Of a DNA stretch of 64,000 nucleotides, positions 1 through 12,124 are shown piece after piece. Location: positions 56,175,698 through 56,239,697 of the forward strand of contig NC_083323.1 in assembly GCF_963455315.2 (NCBI RefSeq), in the 5' to 3' direction. A program made the translations under genes and the position numbers. The stretch comes from Globicephala melas. Its lineage: Eukaryota > Chordata > Mammalia > Artiodactyla > Delphinidae. Numbering within the stretch: position 1 is the stretch's first letter; every line of letters starts with the position of its first letter. The notes beneath the pieces were generated by a model that saw only the letters and a program-made list of their open reading frames with translations, had not been told where the DNA came from and ran no database searches.

Positions 1-874
1 TATACAAAAGAATATGGTTCCAAGCACCTGGGTTAAATAAAGATAGCCACTATTATTATTTATTTTACTCTTACTTTGTTATTGAATAACATAGAGCGAA
101 TAGGAGACCTGGTTTCATTTCTGCCAGTGAAAATCTTGGACAACTTCTTTGTAATGGGGAAAAAAAAACACCTTCTCGTATACTTATCTCACTCTGAAAT
201 TGTAGATGTAAATGAAAAGCTGTATCTTTGAGGACAGAGATTTGCGTTCTCCATTTGACCTGAAACTATACTTTGAGTGTTTCTGGGAACTATTTTTTAT
301 TTCCTCACTTTTAAAATATGGTTCATAAAATGAGTACAGTATTTGTCACAGGAATGTTGTGGAGATCAGGAAAATGACATAGCTGAAAGCACTCAGACTA
401 CGGTGTCCTAGACACAGCTGAGTGTAAAGGGCCCAGGACCCCACAGTTGAAAATGGATTCCACGTTCTTACTGTGTTTGAGCTGATAGTTTTTGAAGGAT
501 GTTGAGGCAGGTCTTTTCATTGCTCTTGGGATCAGCCGTAAGCCTCCACTGAAGAAGAGGACGCAGATTTGACTATGAAAGCTTTCTTCAGCTGCAGTGG
601 TCTAAAGGATGTTGCAGAATCACCTGTCTTCTGTTCTTCAGAATAGCAAAGTGACCTGCTCTCTAGAAGGTTTCAGCCCCGTTTCAACGTGAAGGAAGAA
701 ATATGAGAAAATGATCTCTATACATTTTTCCTTAAGCTCTACAGAATTTATACAGTGATGGGGAGAGTGGAGTGCGCTGCAGCTAATTCAACAAAGCCTC
801 ACTGAGTAGTTTGTGAATAGAAATGCGCTGTTATATTCTGTTGGTGAAGGAAAGGCATGTTTTTAAAGAGACAG
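1..874. other. Unassigned non-coding stretch
   Basis: No SINE, L1, MIR or long open frame was recognised. Composition is moderately AT-rich without tandem structure. It may hold strongly decayed repeats that a profile search would find. Confidence 0.5.
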
Positions 875-1034
875 TTATGAATAAGATGAAGGGACAGATT
901 CCTGTCCGTCGCCACCACTACCTCAGTGTGGTCCCTGACAATGGCAGAGACAGTGACCGTAAGCCAAAGGGAGAAGTGACTGATTCTCACTGGCAACCAT
1001 CTGGCAAGATTTCCCAGTGGTGGTCACATCAGAG
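875..1034 (+). other. Exon-like open frame (speculative)
   Basis: A 160-bp block is open in one frame, preceded by an AG at 873-874 and followed by a consensus-like donor, CAGAG|gtgagt, at 1034/1035. The frame includes 'VRRHHYLSVVPDNGRDSDRK' and 'GKISQWWSHQR', which is polar and not low-complexity. The upstream acceptor (tttttaaagagacag) has a poor pyrimidine tract, which weakens the case. I recognise no protein family. It could equally be a chance frame in non-coding DNA or an old repeat. No partner exon was found nearby. Confidence 0.18.
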
Positions 1035-1440
1035 GTGAGTCTTGAAGAATAAAGCGCTTTATTTTCCCTAAAGTAAATGAATTAGAACTTTGAAAAACAA
1101 TATAGAAGTTTACAAAGAAAAAAGTGGACTGTAATACCCTCCCCAGAGAACTAATTGTTATCATTTGGGTGTAAATCCTGTAGCTGTCTTCTGCGTGTAT
1201 GCATACATATTTCCAGAATGCCCACTCTAACATTATGGGGCACAAATTTCTTTACTATGTATCAACTTAAATACTGTGTATCTTTTACTGTGTGTATCAA
1301 TCTGATTTTGAGTACCTATCTTCCCGGCTATATTTATGTCTCTGTTGCTTCGCTTCTGGAATCCCACCCTTGCCCTCCACCACCATACTCTAAGAGATTA
1401 TTTCTAATTACCATTACTTTGCAAACAGAAGCCACCTTGT
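1035..1440. other. Unassigned, possibly old repeat
   Basis: AT-rich DNA with no coding signal. The text around 1130-1230 has the flavour of a decayed interspersed repeat, but I cannot assign a family. Confidence 0.35.
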
Positions 1441-2215
1441 AGCCACATCGTGCTGTGACCCAGATGAGCTATGATTCCGGCACACAGTGACCCAGGTACA
1501 CGGTAACCATCGTGTAACTAGTGACCGAGGCGTGCTAGATACTCTGACTCAAGTACATGGAGACAGAGGCTCACGATAACCAAGGGCTGCTGAGCCCTAT
1601 CCACATAGATACCTGCATGAGAAAGAAAGCTGTGGCCAAGATATCATGCGACCAAAGCACATTGGTGCCATTACAAAGATATACCAGGTCGGGCTTCCCT
1701 GGTGGCGCAGTGGTTGAGAGTCCGCCTGCCAATGCAGGGAACACGGGTTCGTGCCCCGGTCCAGGAAGATCCCACATGCCGCGGAGCGGCTGGGCCCGTG
1801 AGCCATGGCCGCTGAGCCTGCGCGTCCGGAGCCTGTGCTCCGCAACGGAAGAGGCCACAACAGTGAGAGGCCCGCGTAGCGCAAAAAAAAAAAAAAAAAA
1901 AAAAAGATATACAATGTCAGAGGAGCTCTGTGCCAACATGCTGGGACCAAGTCGTATGGGGACCAAGGAGCGCTGTGACGCAATCATGGTGTGACCCAGG
2001 TACATTCTGACCAAGATGTGCCAGGTCTAAGGAGTCTGTAACTGAAGCAAGTTGTGATCAAAGTAAATGGTACCCAAGGAGCCCTGTGACTGAGGCATGC
2101 TATGAACAAAGTGTACCCAGTGTAACCCAGGCACACGGGGATCAAGGAACACTGTAACCCAGGTCTGCTGTGGCCCAGGAGTTCTAAGACCCAGGCACAC
2201 TGTGCCCCTGGCCTG
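1441..2215. repeat. Degenerate ~17-bp minisatellite, SINE-interrupted
   Basis: Outside the inserted SINE, the sequence is built from diverged units close to 'gtgacccaggtacac', about 15-20 bp each. Clear copies include 'gtgacccaggtaca', 'gtgaccgaggcgtgct', 'ctgtgactgaggcatgct' and 'gtaacccaggcacac'. Around 30 units remain. The left block runs to about 1690 and the right block from about 1905. Strong unit divergence implies an old array that no longer homogenises. Confidence 0.75.
1691..1904 (+). mobile_element. CHR-2-type SINE (tRNA-derived)
   Basis: Full-length element from 'gggcttccctggtggcgcag' through a tRNA-like B box ('ggttcgtgcc') to a poly(A) tail of about 20. Flanks at 1677-1690 and 1905-1918 form a 14-bp target duplication ('agatatac' plus six bases, two mismatches). 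It sits inside the minisatellite, so it is younger than the array. Confidence 0.95.
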
Positions 2216-4980
2216 CCACCAGGACCCCGTTGACCAGCCAGTAGTTCTCTGGGAGCAGCAGAAAGAGGCCCCTTCCCTGGAGTTACTGTCAGCTGTGGCC
2301 ACCCCACAGCCAGAGGCGCAGGTAAACCTAAGTAACTCCTTTCCTTCATCATAGAGCTCATAGTCTCCACGCTCACACCATGCCTATGTCCTCTCATCCC
2401 CCACCCCTGCCACACATATCTTGCAGAAGCTTCAGGATGGCACTGTGTAAATCGTTGCAAACTCACATACCAACAGAGTCTAGGCACATAACCTAAATGT
2501 GTGATGGAGCCAGATAGGATACATTAGGGAGTGGCAGGGACTGTGGCATCCATTAAGGGTGCCAACAGCTAAAGTCATGTTGCCCAAGACACTCTGCGGG
2601 CTCCACTGTTTGGGAGCTCTTGTATAAACCATTTGTGCCCAAGGACCAAATGCTGCAGTGAACGGAATGCCGTTGGCATTCTCACTGCCATCCCCTTTGG
2701 CTGATTTCTCCAGTTTCTCTCAACTTGGACCTAACCTCAGACCAGGTGTTTCTAAATGAGTAATGTAGATTTATGTTTCTAATCCAGGAAGAGTGGAATC
2801 TAAGTATAAAAAAGAGCTATTAAAGCTAACTACTCTTTTTTTTGTAAATGAAGGCTGTCAGAGGAAAATGTTCTGAAGGAATTTCTTGGTTTCTTTATCC
2901 TCACCCCTCAGGGAAAAATGAAGCCCACCTTTTAGGGCCAGGTGTTCCTTTCAGTTAAGTGATAGCATGGCAGGGACAGGCTAAGCTCAATCAACTGTTC
3001 ACAAACGTCATAAAAGTTTATACTGGTTTTGTTAACATCTGTAATTTTAAACATTTCGCGTAAAAATAAAACAGTCAGAAAAACATGGTGTCTATGTTCA
3101 GTTTTGTGCGCAAACCTCTCCTGTCCACGGGAGACTTGGGAACTAGGTAGTCTGAAGTGGACCCAGGCTCCCCCCAACCCTCACTCCACCTCATTCCTAC
3201 AGATGCTAATATAAATCAATTAGGGGCTGACACAGCAATTGGCTGCCTGACAAATGTTCCATAATAATACAGCTCAAGAGAATGTGGAATTTCTGATGTG
3301 CTGGTTATAACACTTTCAATATAGCTGTAAATTCCATGCCATGTCAGCACAGGTGGAAAGCTGAGTCGTAAATAAAATGTTTCCCCAATTCCTAAAGAGC
3401 TCCCTAGATGATTAACCAAAGCAAGTTGTGATTTAATTCAACCACTTAAACTTCATCAAATTCAGACCAAAAAAGGCAGGGTGGGGCAGAAAGGGAGGGG
3501 AGGAGGAGAATGTGGTGTAGAGAATAGAGGGGAGGAAGTAGGGAAGAGAACACTGCTGGCCAAGTACTAAAATGAGGGAGGCTGCACCGGCCGAAACAAT
3601 AATGAGAAGACTCATTATTTGGAAAACAGTAAAAGAAAAGACCATGGCTAGACGTATGCTCCGTTCCATGGGAGTAATTAAAGGAGGCACACTACTTCTC
3701 CCCTTCTGTGGACCACAGCATGCCATGCATTCGGAGACTTGAATTTTCCACTGTGTTTTAATGGCTAATGATGGACACATACATGATTCATGTGATTCTA
3801 CCTGACCCCTCTTCCACTTTGAGAAGCCTCATGGATTTAAGCCAATCATCTTATCTGAGTGGAGGATGGAGGGAGAATGGTAGTTCTCACAAATTTTCTC
3901 CGTGAACCTTCCCAAGAGTAGGTACTTCTTTTAGTATTCTCCATTGCTTTTAGCATAACTCTGAGTACATAGTAGACACGAAAATACTGCAGTGAAGAAT
4001 GAATAAAATCAAAGGGGTGTCCTCAAAGATGCATTAGATCAGGACACAAGATAAGTAGGGCAGTATTAGCAAGTTTAGCTGAACACCTAAAATTTGAATA
4101 TACTGCAAGCATGACTTGTTCTTAAACTGGAGTCTCATTACTCTGTCAAATTTGCTTTTAATTCTTTAAAGTTTTAGATGTCATTATGTCCAAGTATATT
4201 TCCATTATTTATGAGAGGAATAAAACCCTTTTAGAGATATAAGTATCAAAACATATTACTATCTGAATTGATGTTAATGCATATTCTTATTTTCAGAGAG
4301 ATGCCTAAGCAGAGCGAAAGAACTCTTATTGCCAAGATAGTAATTGGTTTTATTTTTACGCTCTTCCATTTCACAGGTTATCTAGCTTCCCTGCCAAAGT
4401 TATGAATATCTATGTATGTGCATAGATGTGTGTTTGTGTAATTCTGAGTATGCTCTTAGGATACTACTAAAGATATGAAGGATTATATGTCATTAAATTC
4501 CTATCTGATATAATAGCTATAAAGATATTACAGAGCTAAAGATAATATAGTCTATTGTCTGTGAAATGATTAATACTTTTCATATTTGTATTTCACAGTT
4601 ATGCTTACTTTTCCATTCGTGGGACTAAGTGTGACTTTAATTGTGGATATCAATAAGTCCCAGTGTATCTGAATTTCCTAAGTATTTATAAATTCCTTAA
4701 CTCTTGACTTGCACTTGAAGAATCCTAATTCACCAAGTATCAATGTCAGAGAAGACCAAATCCCTACCTAGTCAAAAGTAATTAAGTAGTTAAGAATAAT
4801 TATCTCTTTGTTAATATATTTTAACCTTTCTTTCTTATTACAGATATTATCTATATAGTCCCATGAAATATAAGGCAGGAAGAGTAAACCTTCCACCTAT
4901 CTAAACTCAATTCCTGCTTTCCGCTCATTGTGTACTATACTCAGCAATATTTATATTCAATTGTGTTATGCTTTTCCTGG
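2216..4980. other. Unassigned non-coding stretch
   Basis: No recognised repeat or coding region. A purine-rich patch lies at about 3480-3545. The block at 3220-3440 is repeat-free and of fairly even composition, so it might be conserved non-coding DNA, but sequence alone does not show this. Confidence 0.4.
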
Positions 4981-4989
4981 TCTCCAGGT

Positions 4990-5230
4990 CTTAGCACATA
5001 TACTATATTCCCTTTTTTAGAAGGTTAAGTCCCCTGTCCATTCTGTTGACTCCAGCTCATTCTTAATGTCTCAGCTTCGAGATCCCCTTCCCCAGGAAGA
5101 GTTTACAGACTCCCTAGATACGGCAAGTCTTCCCATTCTCCTAGATGATCATTTTAGCCTCCTCTCTCCATGAGCCTCCCACACCTCCTCATCTCCTGTC
5201 CTCACTCAGCGAACTTTACTGAGAAAATAG
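4990..5230 (+). repeat. L2-like LINE 3' fragment
   Basis: The order 'tctcagcttcgagatcccc', 'ttccccaggaagagtttaca' and 'gactccctag' resembles the L2 3' region ('...tcacctcctccaggaagccttccctgactcc...'). Highly diverged. Confidence 0.4.
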
Positions 5231-6139
5231 AAGAAAACAGAATAGAATTTTCACAAACTCCACCACTACCCACCTATCTGCATCAATGTCCAAATAACTT
5301 GCCATCTCTCTTATTTTAGATGAACTATCAATTCTTCAACCAAAGGCTTGATCCTTCTGTACTATTTCTACTTTATGCCTCACCCAGACCGGTGCACTGT
5401 CCTGTCCTCTGCCTGGAGCACCCTAACAACAGTTTCCACCATCAAAGAGCCAGGTGTATGCTGCTGCCACCACTGCTGTTACAGGACAAGGGGCCCATTC
5501 TGGGCTCTGCTGTCAGTCTCCAGAGTTGCCGTGAGCACAACCCAATGGCAACTTCTTTTACTCCTTTGCTATGCATGCACACCTCTCGCCTGCTACCCCG
5601 GCTCTCCCCCTAAGCAAGACAACTTTGACAGATGGGAGGCATGAACTGTTGAATAAATTCTGGACTCTTTAAGGATTTAATGTCTCTGATATGGCATCTC
5701 TGTAGATGTCCCTCAAGACAGAGCGATCAGTTTGTCACTACACAAAGGTGTAGTCAGATCAGTAAGATTCTGTTGTTTTTCCTCCTTTCCTACCACACTC
5801 TCTTTATCCACATTTCTGCTTCCTTGAGACTTCGCCCTCCCAATGAAATGACACCATGTGAAGCTTTGTTTTTCTAGGGAACTTCACGAAGACAATTTTT
5901 GTTGTGCACTAGATACTCCCTTGCCTTCTCAAGGCCACTGACCCAGTAATTTCCCCTTTGTCATCATCAATTTTTCTCTCTATTCTGGATTTTTAAAATA
6001 AGGATACAGACCAGTGTTATTTCTCTCATATTAAAAATAAAAATCTGGATGCCACGTCTTTCTCCATCTGCTCCACTTTCTTCCTCTTTTTTATTTTCCT
6101 TTTTTCTATTTTTCAAACCACAACACTCTTGGAACAGTT

Positions 6140-7200
6140 GTATCTAATTCCTCACCTCCTATCCTTTCATGAACCCATTCCCTTCAGGCTTCTGATCCCA
6201 CCTCTTTTCTAAAATTTCTTTTGCTATGGACATCTCTGATTTTCATGTTTCCAAATCTAGCGGTCACTTCTCAGTCCTACTTCTGCCTGACCTACCAACA
6301 GCATTTGACAGTTCATCAATCCTGCCGCCTTATAACATCTCCTCCTCTTGGCTTCCAGGATATTTTTCTAATCTTCCTTTTACTCCAGAGACTGTTCCTT
6401 CTTCCATGGGTGGTTCCACCTCATTCTCCCAGTCTCTTAACATTGGAGTCCCCAAACGTCTTCTCTTCTCTATCTATACTCAGTCTCTATGAGCATTGTC
6501 TTATCCCATGACTTTAAACACCATCTAAATGCTGATGATGTTCATGTCTCTATCTCCAGCCTCAATCTCTTCCCTAAACTCCTTCTATGCCTCTGTCTCC
6601 TTGACATCTTCATGTAGACGTCTATTAGACATCTCAAGCTTCACATGTCAAGCCATGGACTCTTTATCCTTCCCTCTCAAAAGCTTTTCCTCCTCTAGTC
6701 TTTCTCATTGTATTCAATGGCAACTCCATTCTTCCCTTGCTCATGCTAAAACAATAGTCACTTTTAACTTCTCTCTTCCTATGCTACCCTATTTCCAGTC
6801 CATGAGCAAATTCTGTTGACTCTGCTTTCAAAATATATTCAGAATCCAGCAACTTCTCACCTAATCCCTTGCCACCAACCTGTTCCAAGCTACCTCCATC
6901 CTCACCTGAATTAGTGCTCTATATTCATAATGGGTATACTTGCTTTAGTATTTGCTATCCTTCAATCTATTATTAGGAAAACTACCAGGGTGATCCTATT
7001 ATAGCATATAGGTCATGCGCCTCCTATGCTGAAAACATGCACTGACTTCAGAGTAAAAGACAAAGACCTTTATATTTGTCTGCAAGGCCATATAAGATCT
7101 GAATTACTCTTACCATGTTAGAATTCAACCATATGAGTATCTAAAACCAACTTTCCCTAAATGCCTGTTGCAGTGTTTCTCCATGCCCCGCTCCTTCTTT
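6140..7200 (+). repeat. Pyrimidine-rich ancient interspersed repeat, copy 1
   Basis: Long TC-rich, non-coding repeat with recognisable segments: 'aatgctgatgatgttcatgt', 'ctattagacatctcaagctt', and near the 3' end 'gacttcagagtaaaagacaa' and 'tgcaaggccatataagatct'. A second copy lies at 35040-35510. It is a mammal-wide family in my memory, but I cannot give its library name with confidence. Confidence 0.55.
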
Positions 7201-8300
7201 GCCATTTTTTTTTAAAGAAAACAACAAAAATATACTTTTATTATTGTTGTTCTTATTACAAAAGTATTCCCTGTAAAGCTTTAGAGATATTAGTTAAGAA
7301 GAAAATAAAATTCAAATGATCTGTCATTCCTCTGGTGATAAATCTGTGTGTATATCATCTTCATGTATTCTCTACTTGAATAGAGAATATTCTCTCTTCA
7401 TGTATTCCATTTTGTATACTAAATTCTTATGTCTACTCAGATCCATTTCTAGATTTTTAACCTCCCTTAATTTTAGAAAGGTATATTTCAAAGTGCCCTC
7501 TTATGGGGTTTTTAGTGTTGCAATTTGGAAAGAACATGGAATTTGGACTTCCTAGATATTCCAGATGAGGAATTTCTTTGGTCCTCTTTTTTTTTAATAT
7601 AAAATAAGGAGGAAGCATAATATCTGCTCAACCTACAGCTAAGTTTACTGTGCAGCAGAAACAAATTTTTAAGGAAAACATATTTAGTTAACCAAAAACC
7701 ACTACACAGATATTTTTTAGTTGCCATAGTATGTGATAGTCATTGAATCATCATTTTAAAAAAGTTAAAGGTAGAAAACAATTCCTTACTAAAATTAACT
7801 TGAATAAAAGAAATTATTTTGTCAATTCACATTTAGTTTGTAGTGTTATTTCTCAACCAGGTCAATAATTTCATTCTTTGTAAGAAAGGAAGACCCTTTT
7901 AACACACAGGGGCAAGTCTTCCCTCGTGTCCATTTGACAGCCAGTTTTCCCCATTTCCTCTCTTTCATAATAGTTTTCTTTGAAAAGTCAGGCGTGTACT
8001 TTTCCTCTGAATATGAAAGCAGATGTAGACATTTTCTCCAAGTGGTTATATATTAATGCCAGAAGATCACAACCAGCTCTGAGAGGTGCCTGTGCAGACT
8101 CTCCCTCCTCTTGAGCTGGAGACCCCATGGTCTTACCCACATGCGTGGCTCAGAGGCCCACAGGTTTGCTTACTTATCTGCAATCCACTCTTTACAGTGC
8201 ATAGAGTTAAGGATTCCTTGTGCTCCAGTGAGTCTCGTCAGACAGAGAGGCAATCACCTGATGAGAAAGATGTCAAATATCCTGGCGCTGGTCCTCACTT
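7201..8300. other. Unassigned non-coding stretch
   Basis: AT-rich; no SINE or L1 was recognised. Short open frames here have no family features. Confidence 0.4.
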
Positions 8301-8448
8301 AAATATCCCAATTTTGGGTCATAGAGCCTGAAACCGCACCACTTCTTGGGTTTTCACAGCTCTTTCCTGGTTGTGCAAAGAAACTTTGGAAAAGCCCTCA
8401 AGCCCAAATGCCATCTCAGGCTCTATGACCAAAAAATTTAGGATATTT
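8301..8448. repeat. Inverted repeat, ~33-bp arms
   Basis: The left arm at 8301-8333 and the reverse complement of 8414-8448 share 'ggtcatagagcctga' exactly and 'aaatatcc' at the outer edge, with small differences between. The spacer is about 80 bp. As single-stranded DNA or RNA the block would form a long stem-loop. It could be the relic of a palindromic DNA transposon or a local inverted duplication. Confidence 0.7.
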
Positions 8449-8873
8449 TTGTGCTGATGCCTTCAGCTGGATGCAAATTCTTCCTTATCTGAACTCTGTC
8501 TCACCTGAAACCTCCCTTAAACAGATAAGTACATGCTGTGCTATATTAGAGTCATTTGTGTTCCAGGTCTCTGTTTTCCCAAAATAAGCTCTTGAACATA
8601 GTTTTGTTACCTTAGCCCAGAGCCATTCCCAGAGCAGTTACCCAATATATGTGAGTTGGTTGAAATAAAAGTCAGTGTGGGGGGGAAGTTATTTAAAACT
8701 ATAGGAAAACAAATTTTCCAAGCACAAAAAGGAACATTTAAAAAGATTTTATCTCCCTCATGGTTTTGGCATGCAGCATCCATTAAAGAAAAATATATTT
8801 ATTATTACTCCAAGTTTGCCACAGTCGTACCCCAAACCCTCTTCCTGTGGTTGCCTCCCATTATTCTGCAACA

Positions 8874-9707
8874 TTTTCTTTTTTTGTAACTGAAGTATAG
8901 TTAATTTACAATGTTGTCCTAGTTTTATGTGTACAGCAAAGTGATTCAGATATACATATATATATATATATTCTTTTATAGATTCTTTCCATTATAGGTT
9001 ATTATAAGATATTAAGTTTAGTTCCCTGTGCTATACAGTATGGCCTTTTTGGTTATCTATTTCATATATAGTAGTGTGTATATGTTAATCCTAAACTCCT
9101 AATTTATCCCTGCCCCATCCCCTTTCCCCTTTGGTAACCATAAGTTTGTTTTCTATGTCTGTGAGTCTATCTCTGTTTTTTAAATAAGTTCATTTGTATC
9201 ACTTTTTTAGATTCCACATATAAGTGATATCATATGCTATTTGTCTTTCTCTGACTTACTTCACTTAATATGATAATCTCTAGGTCTGCCCATGTTACTG
9301 CAAATGGCATTATTTCATTCTTTTTTATGGCTGAGTAATATCCCATTGTATATATACAACATCTTCTTTATCCATGCATCTGTTGATGGACATTTAGGTT
9401 GTTTCCATGTCTTGGCTATTATAAATATTGCTGCTATGAACATTGGGGGTGGATGTATCTTTTTGAATTATGGTCTTCACCAGATATATGCCCAGTAGGC
9501 TCGCCTGATCCTATGGTAATTCTCTTTTTAGTTTTTTAAGGAACATCCATACTGTTCTCCATAGTGGCTGCACCAATTTACATTCCCACCTATAGTTTAG
9601 GAGGGTTCTTTTTCTCCACACCCTCTCCAGCACTTATTACTTGTAGACTTTTTAACGATGGCCATTCTGACTGAAGGGAGGTGATACCTCATGGTAGTTT
9701 TGATTTG
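8874..9707 (-). mobile_element. 5'-truncated L1, 3' end
   Basis: Antisense L1 3' UTR and end of ORF2. Typical antisense text includes 'ttagattccacatataagtg', 'catctgttgatggacattta' and 'ccatagtggctgcaccaatt'. The flanks at 8864-8873 and 9708-9717 repeat 'ttctgcaaca', a 10-bp target duplication. Frames are broken, so it is inactive. A (TA)n run lies at about 8950-8971. Confidence 0.92.
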
Positions 9708-9769
9708 TTCTGCAACAACTTCTACACCCTCTTCAGCATAGCCTTCATGAACAGCAGTTGTGCAAGCCT

Positions 9770-10095
9770 ATCACTGACTCTCTTTCTCCTCCATGTAGCA
9801 AATATTGCCCAGTTTTAAAGATGCATCTCAAAGTCAACTTCTTTTGAGAAGTCATATATTCTTCCTTATACAGCTGTCCACATCCATAGGTCTTCATCAT
9901 TCATTTGAACCTAATTTACTGAATGGTATTATCAGTTACCTTTTACATGTTTATGTCCTATCTGTATAGCTGGACCATTAATTCTTTGAGGGAGCGTACT
10001 ATGTCTGAGCCTTTTTAAATCACCTTTTAAAACTATACAAAAAAAAATACTATACCAGTGCTTCAGTTAATACTAAATAAATATTTACTTAATTA
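9770..10095 (+). repeat. L2-like LINE 3' fragment
   Basis: Diverged match to the L2 3' end, including 'ctcaaagtcaacttcttttg', 'ggaccattaattctttgagg', and a terminal 'taaataaatatttac' in place of the usual 'caataaatatttgttga'. Confidence 0.5.
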
Positions 10096-11253
10096 AATTG
10101 ATTTCTTAGCACACATAGTATGTCTAAGAGTCTTGACAGGCAGCTTAAAAACTCTCTGGAACCTGCCCTTCACTTTACATTCATTTCTCCTCTCTCTTCT
10201 TCCTGTTATAGCCCCACTGTACCCAGGGGCTGCTCAACAAATGTTAATGTCCATGATCTTTTCAATCAGCAGTTTGTAAAGTGGGTGATTATTGTCTATA
10301 AGCAACAAGGGAGACACTATTTTCTATTCACGCTAATAAAAGTCTTGACTTATGAAGACAGTATCTATAAACAGTGAATGGCTAAACTCCTTAGCTCTTC
10401 CTAAGCAAATAGGGTCCAGATTCAGGAGGAAGAGTGACACCTATGGTTTAGGAGATGATCATTGGTGCTTCCCATTGTTACCTCCTGTATTGATCCTTGC
10501 CTGTGTCAACAATAGGAGCTATAAATAATACCATGTCTAATGCAAAGTGGTATTGGCAGCCCTTTGTGGCACTGGACATCTGATACCAGAAGCATTTGGT
10601 TTGTCATATTTATTGATGGTTCACACATTTGGCAGTAGACATATTTTAATCCGTGCCCATTTAAACAGCAAGTCATTAAAGATGGGAGAAGAGCTTTGTG
10701 AAAAATACAAAGAAGGCACTTTTTTAAATTACTAAAGAAAACCATGAATGATTCCACTAAGGGTGCCTGGTGAAATATGACTTCGTTGGATAAAATTATA
10801 GCTCTGTAATTTTAAAGACAAAAATGAAAGCCTTTAAGTTTTATGTTACATGTGACCTATATAAAAAAAAACTTCTCCTAAAAGTTCATTGTCAACAGCC
10901 AAGAGGACACTGACTTTTATGTGGTCAATTTGGAGTTTTTTTGTTTTATTGTTTTTTTGTTTTTGAAGCTGGAGAAAGGCCTACTGGGGATAGTCTGACA
11001 TCCAGCCTCAACTTCAACATCTGTAGTGGCAGGAATTTCACTATTCCTTGAGGCAGATACAACAATATGACATGGCAATACCTGCCTTAGCCTTGTCATA
11101 GTGCTGTTGAGCAGATCCAATGGTAAAATGTATATGAAATGGTAAATGTATTTTGAAATGTTTGTAGTACTCCTACAAGGCCTAATGAATATAATGAAAG
11201 CCACGTCTATCCAGAATTTTAAAGGTATTAGTTAATCTGCATAACATAACTTT
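10096..11253. other. Unassigned non-coding stretch
   Basis: No convincing repeat or exon. T-rich runs occur near 10940-10970. Confidence 0.4.
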
Positions 11254-11267
11254 TAAAATGTTATTAT

Positions 11268-11558
11268 CCCTTTTTAAAATTTTATTTATTTATTTTTGGC
11301 TACTTTGGGTCTTCGTTGCAGCGCGCGGGCTTTCTCTAGTTGCGGTGACCGGGGGCTACTCTTCGTTGCAGAGCACGGGCTCTAGGCACGTGGGCTTCAC
11401 TAGTTGTGGCTCGTGGGCCCTAGAGCGCAGGCTCAGTAGTTGTGGTGCATGGGCTTAGTTGCTCCGCGGCATGTGGAATCTTCCCGGACCAGAGCTCGAA
11501 CCCATGTCCCAAGCATTGGCAGACGGATTCTTAACCACTGCGCCACCAGGGAAGTCCC
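11268..11558 (-). mobile_element. CHR-1-like long SINE
   Basis: Antisense copy running from a T/A-rich tail ('ttttatttatttatttttgg') through 'tagttgtggctcgtgggcc' modules to the 5' end 'ccaccagggaagtccc'. An exact 14-bp target duplication, 'taaaatgttattat', flanks it at 11254-11267 and 11559-11572. It is longer than the CHR-2-type copies because of the extra body modules. Confidence 0.93.
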
Positions 11559-11572
11559 TAAAATGTTATTAT

Positions 11573-12120
11573 GCCTTTAAATACTACACAATATATATTG
11601 CAAACTCTGCTGGAGATTGGTATTTCTATAGAATATAGCTGCATTTTTGGAGTTGTTCAGAACAGTTTGCCCCAAAGATTATCTAAAGTTCTATAAATGG
11701 CTCGCAATCAGCATTCTAAACAAAGACTCTCATTTATATATGTTTTATAAATTACAAGGCTATGTCATTCACATTTAACACAAAATATTTGCTACATTCT
11801 CAGTGTAGTATGAGTAGTGGCACAAAGTCCATACCCTCCAGAGAGTCTCAAAATGAGCTGATTTTAAAGCAATATGGGACAAGCAACTTGGAAAGTTAAA
11901 AAAGGAGTTTTTAGGCCCAAATTTGCAAAAGATATAATGGTAAGATTCTCAGAGGTACTGAGAACATAGGATGTTTATGTGTCAATAATGTGAAAATAGA
12001 AGGGGCAAGGTGAAGGGACAAAGAAAGGAATTCTAGGCAAGGAAAGAGCATGTGTCAAGGCACAGAGAATAAGGAATGTTTTATAATCGTCAATTAAGCC
12101 AAGATGGTTACTAGTATTGT
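11573..12120. other. Unassigned non-coding stretch
   Basis: AT-rich DNA without a recognised element. Confidence 0.4.
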
Positions 12121-12124
12121 TCAG

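Noticed and set aside
1557..2014. Overlapping frames of 128-147 codons on both strands
   Set aside because: They are translations of a CHR-2-type SINE and its poly(A) run; the same peptides recur at every SINE copy.
2027..2487. Minus-strand frames of 91 and 167 codons
   Set aside because: They lie partly in the degenerate minisatellite, whose stop-poor units keep frames open; no protein features.
5320..5644. Two overlapping ~97-codon plus-strand frames
   Set aside because: Pyrimidine-rich sequence opens several frames at once; no splice signals or family features.
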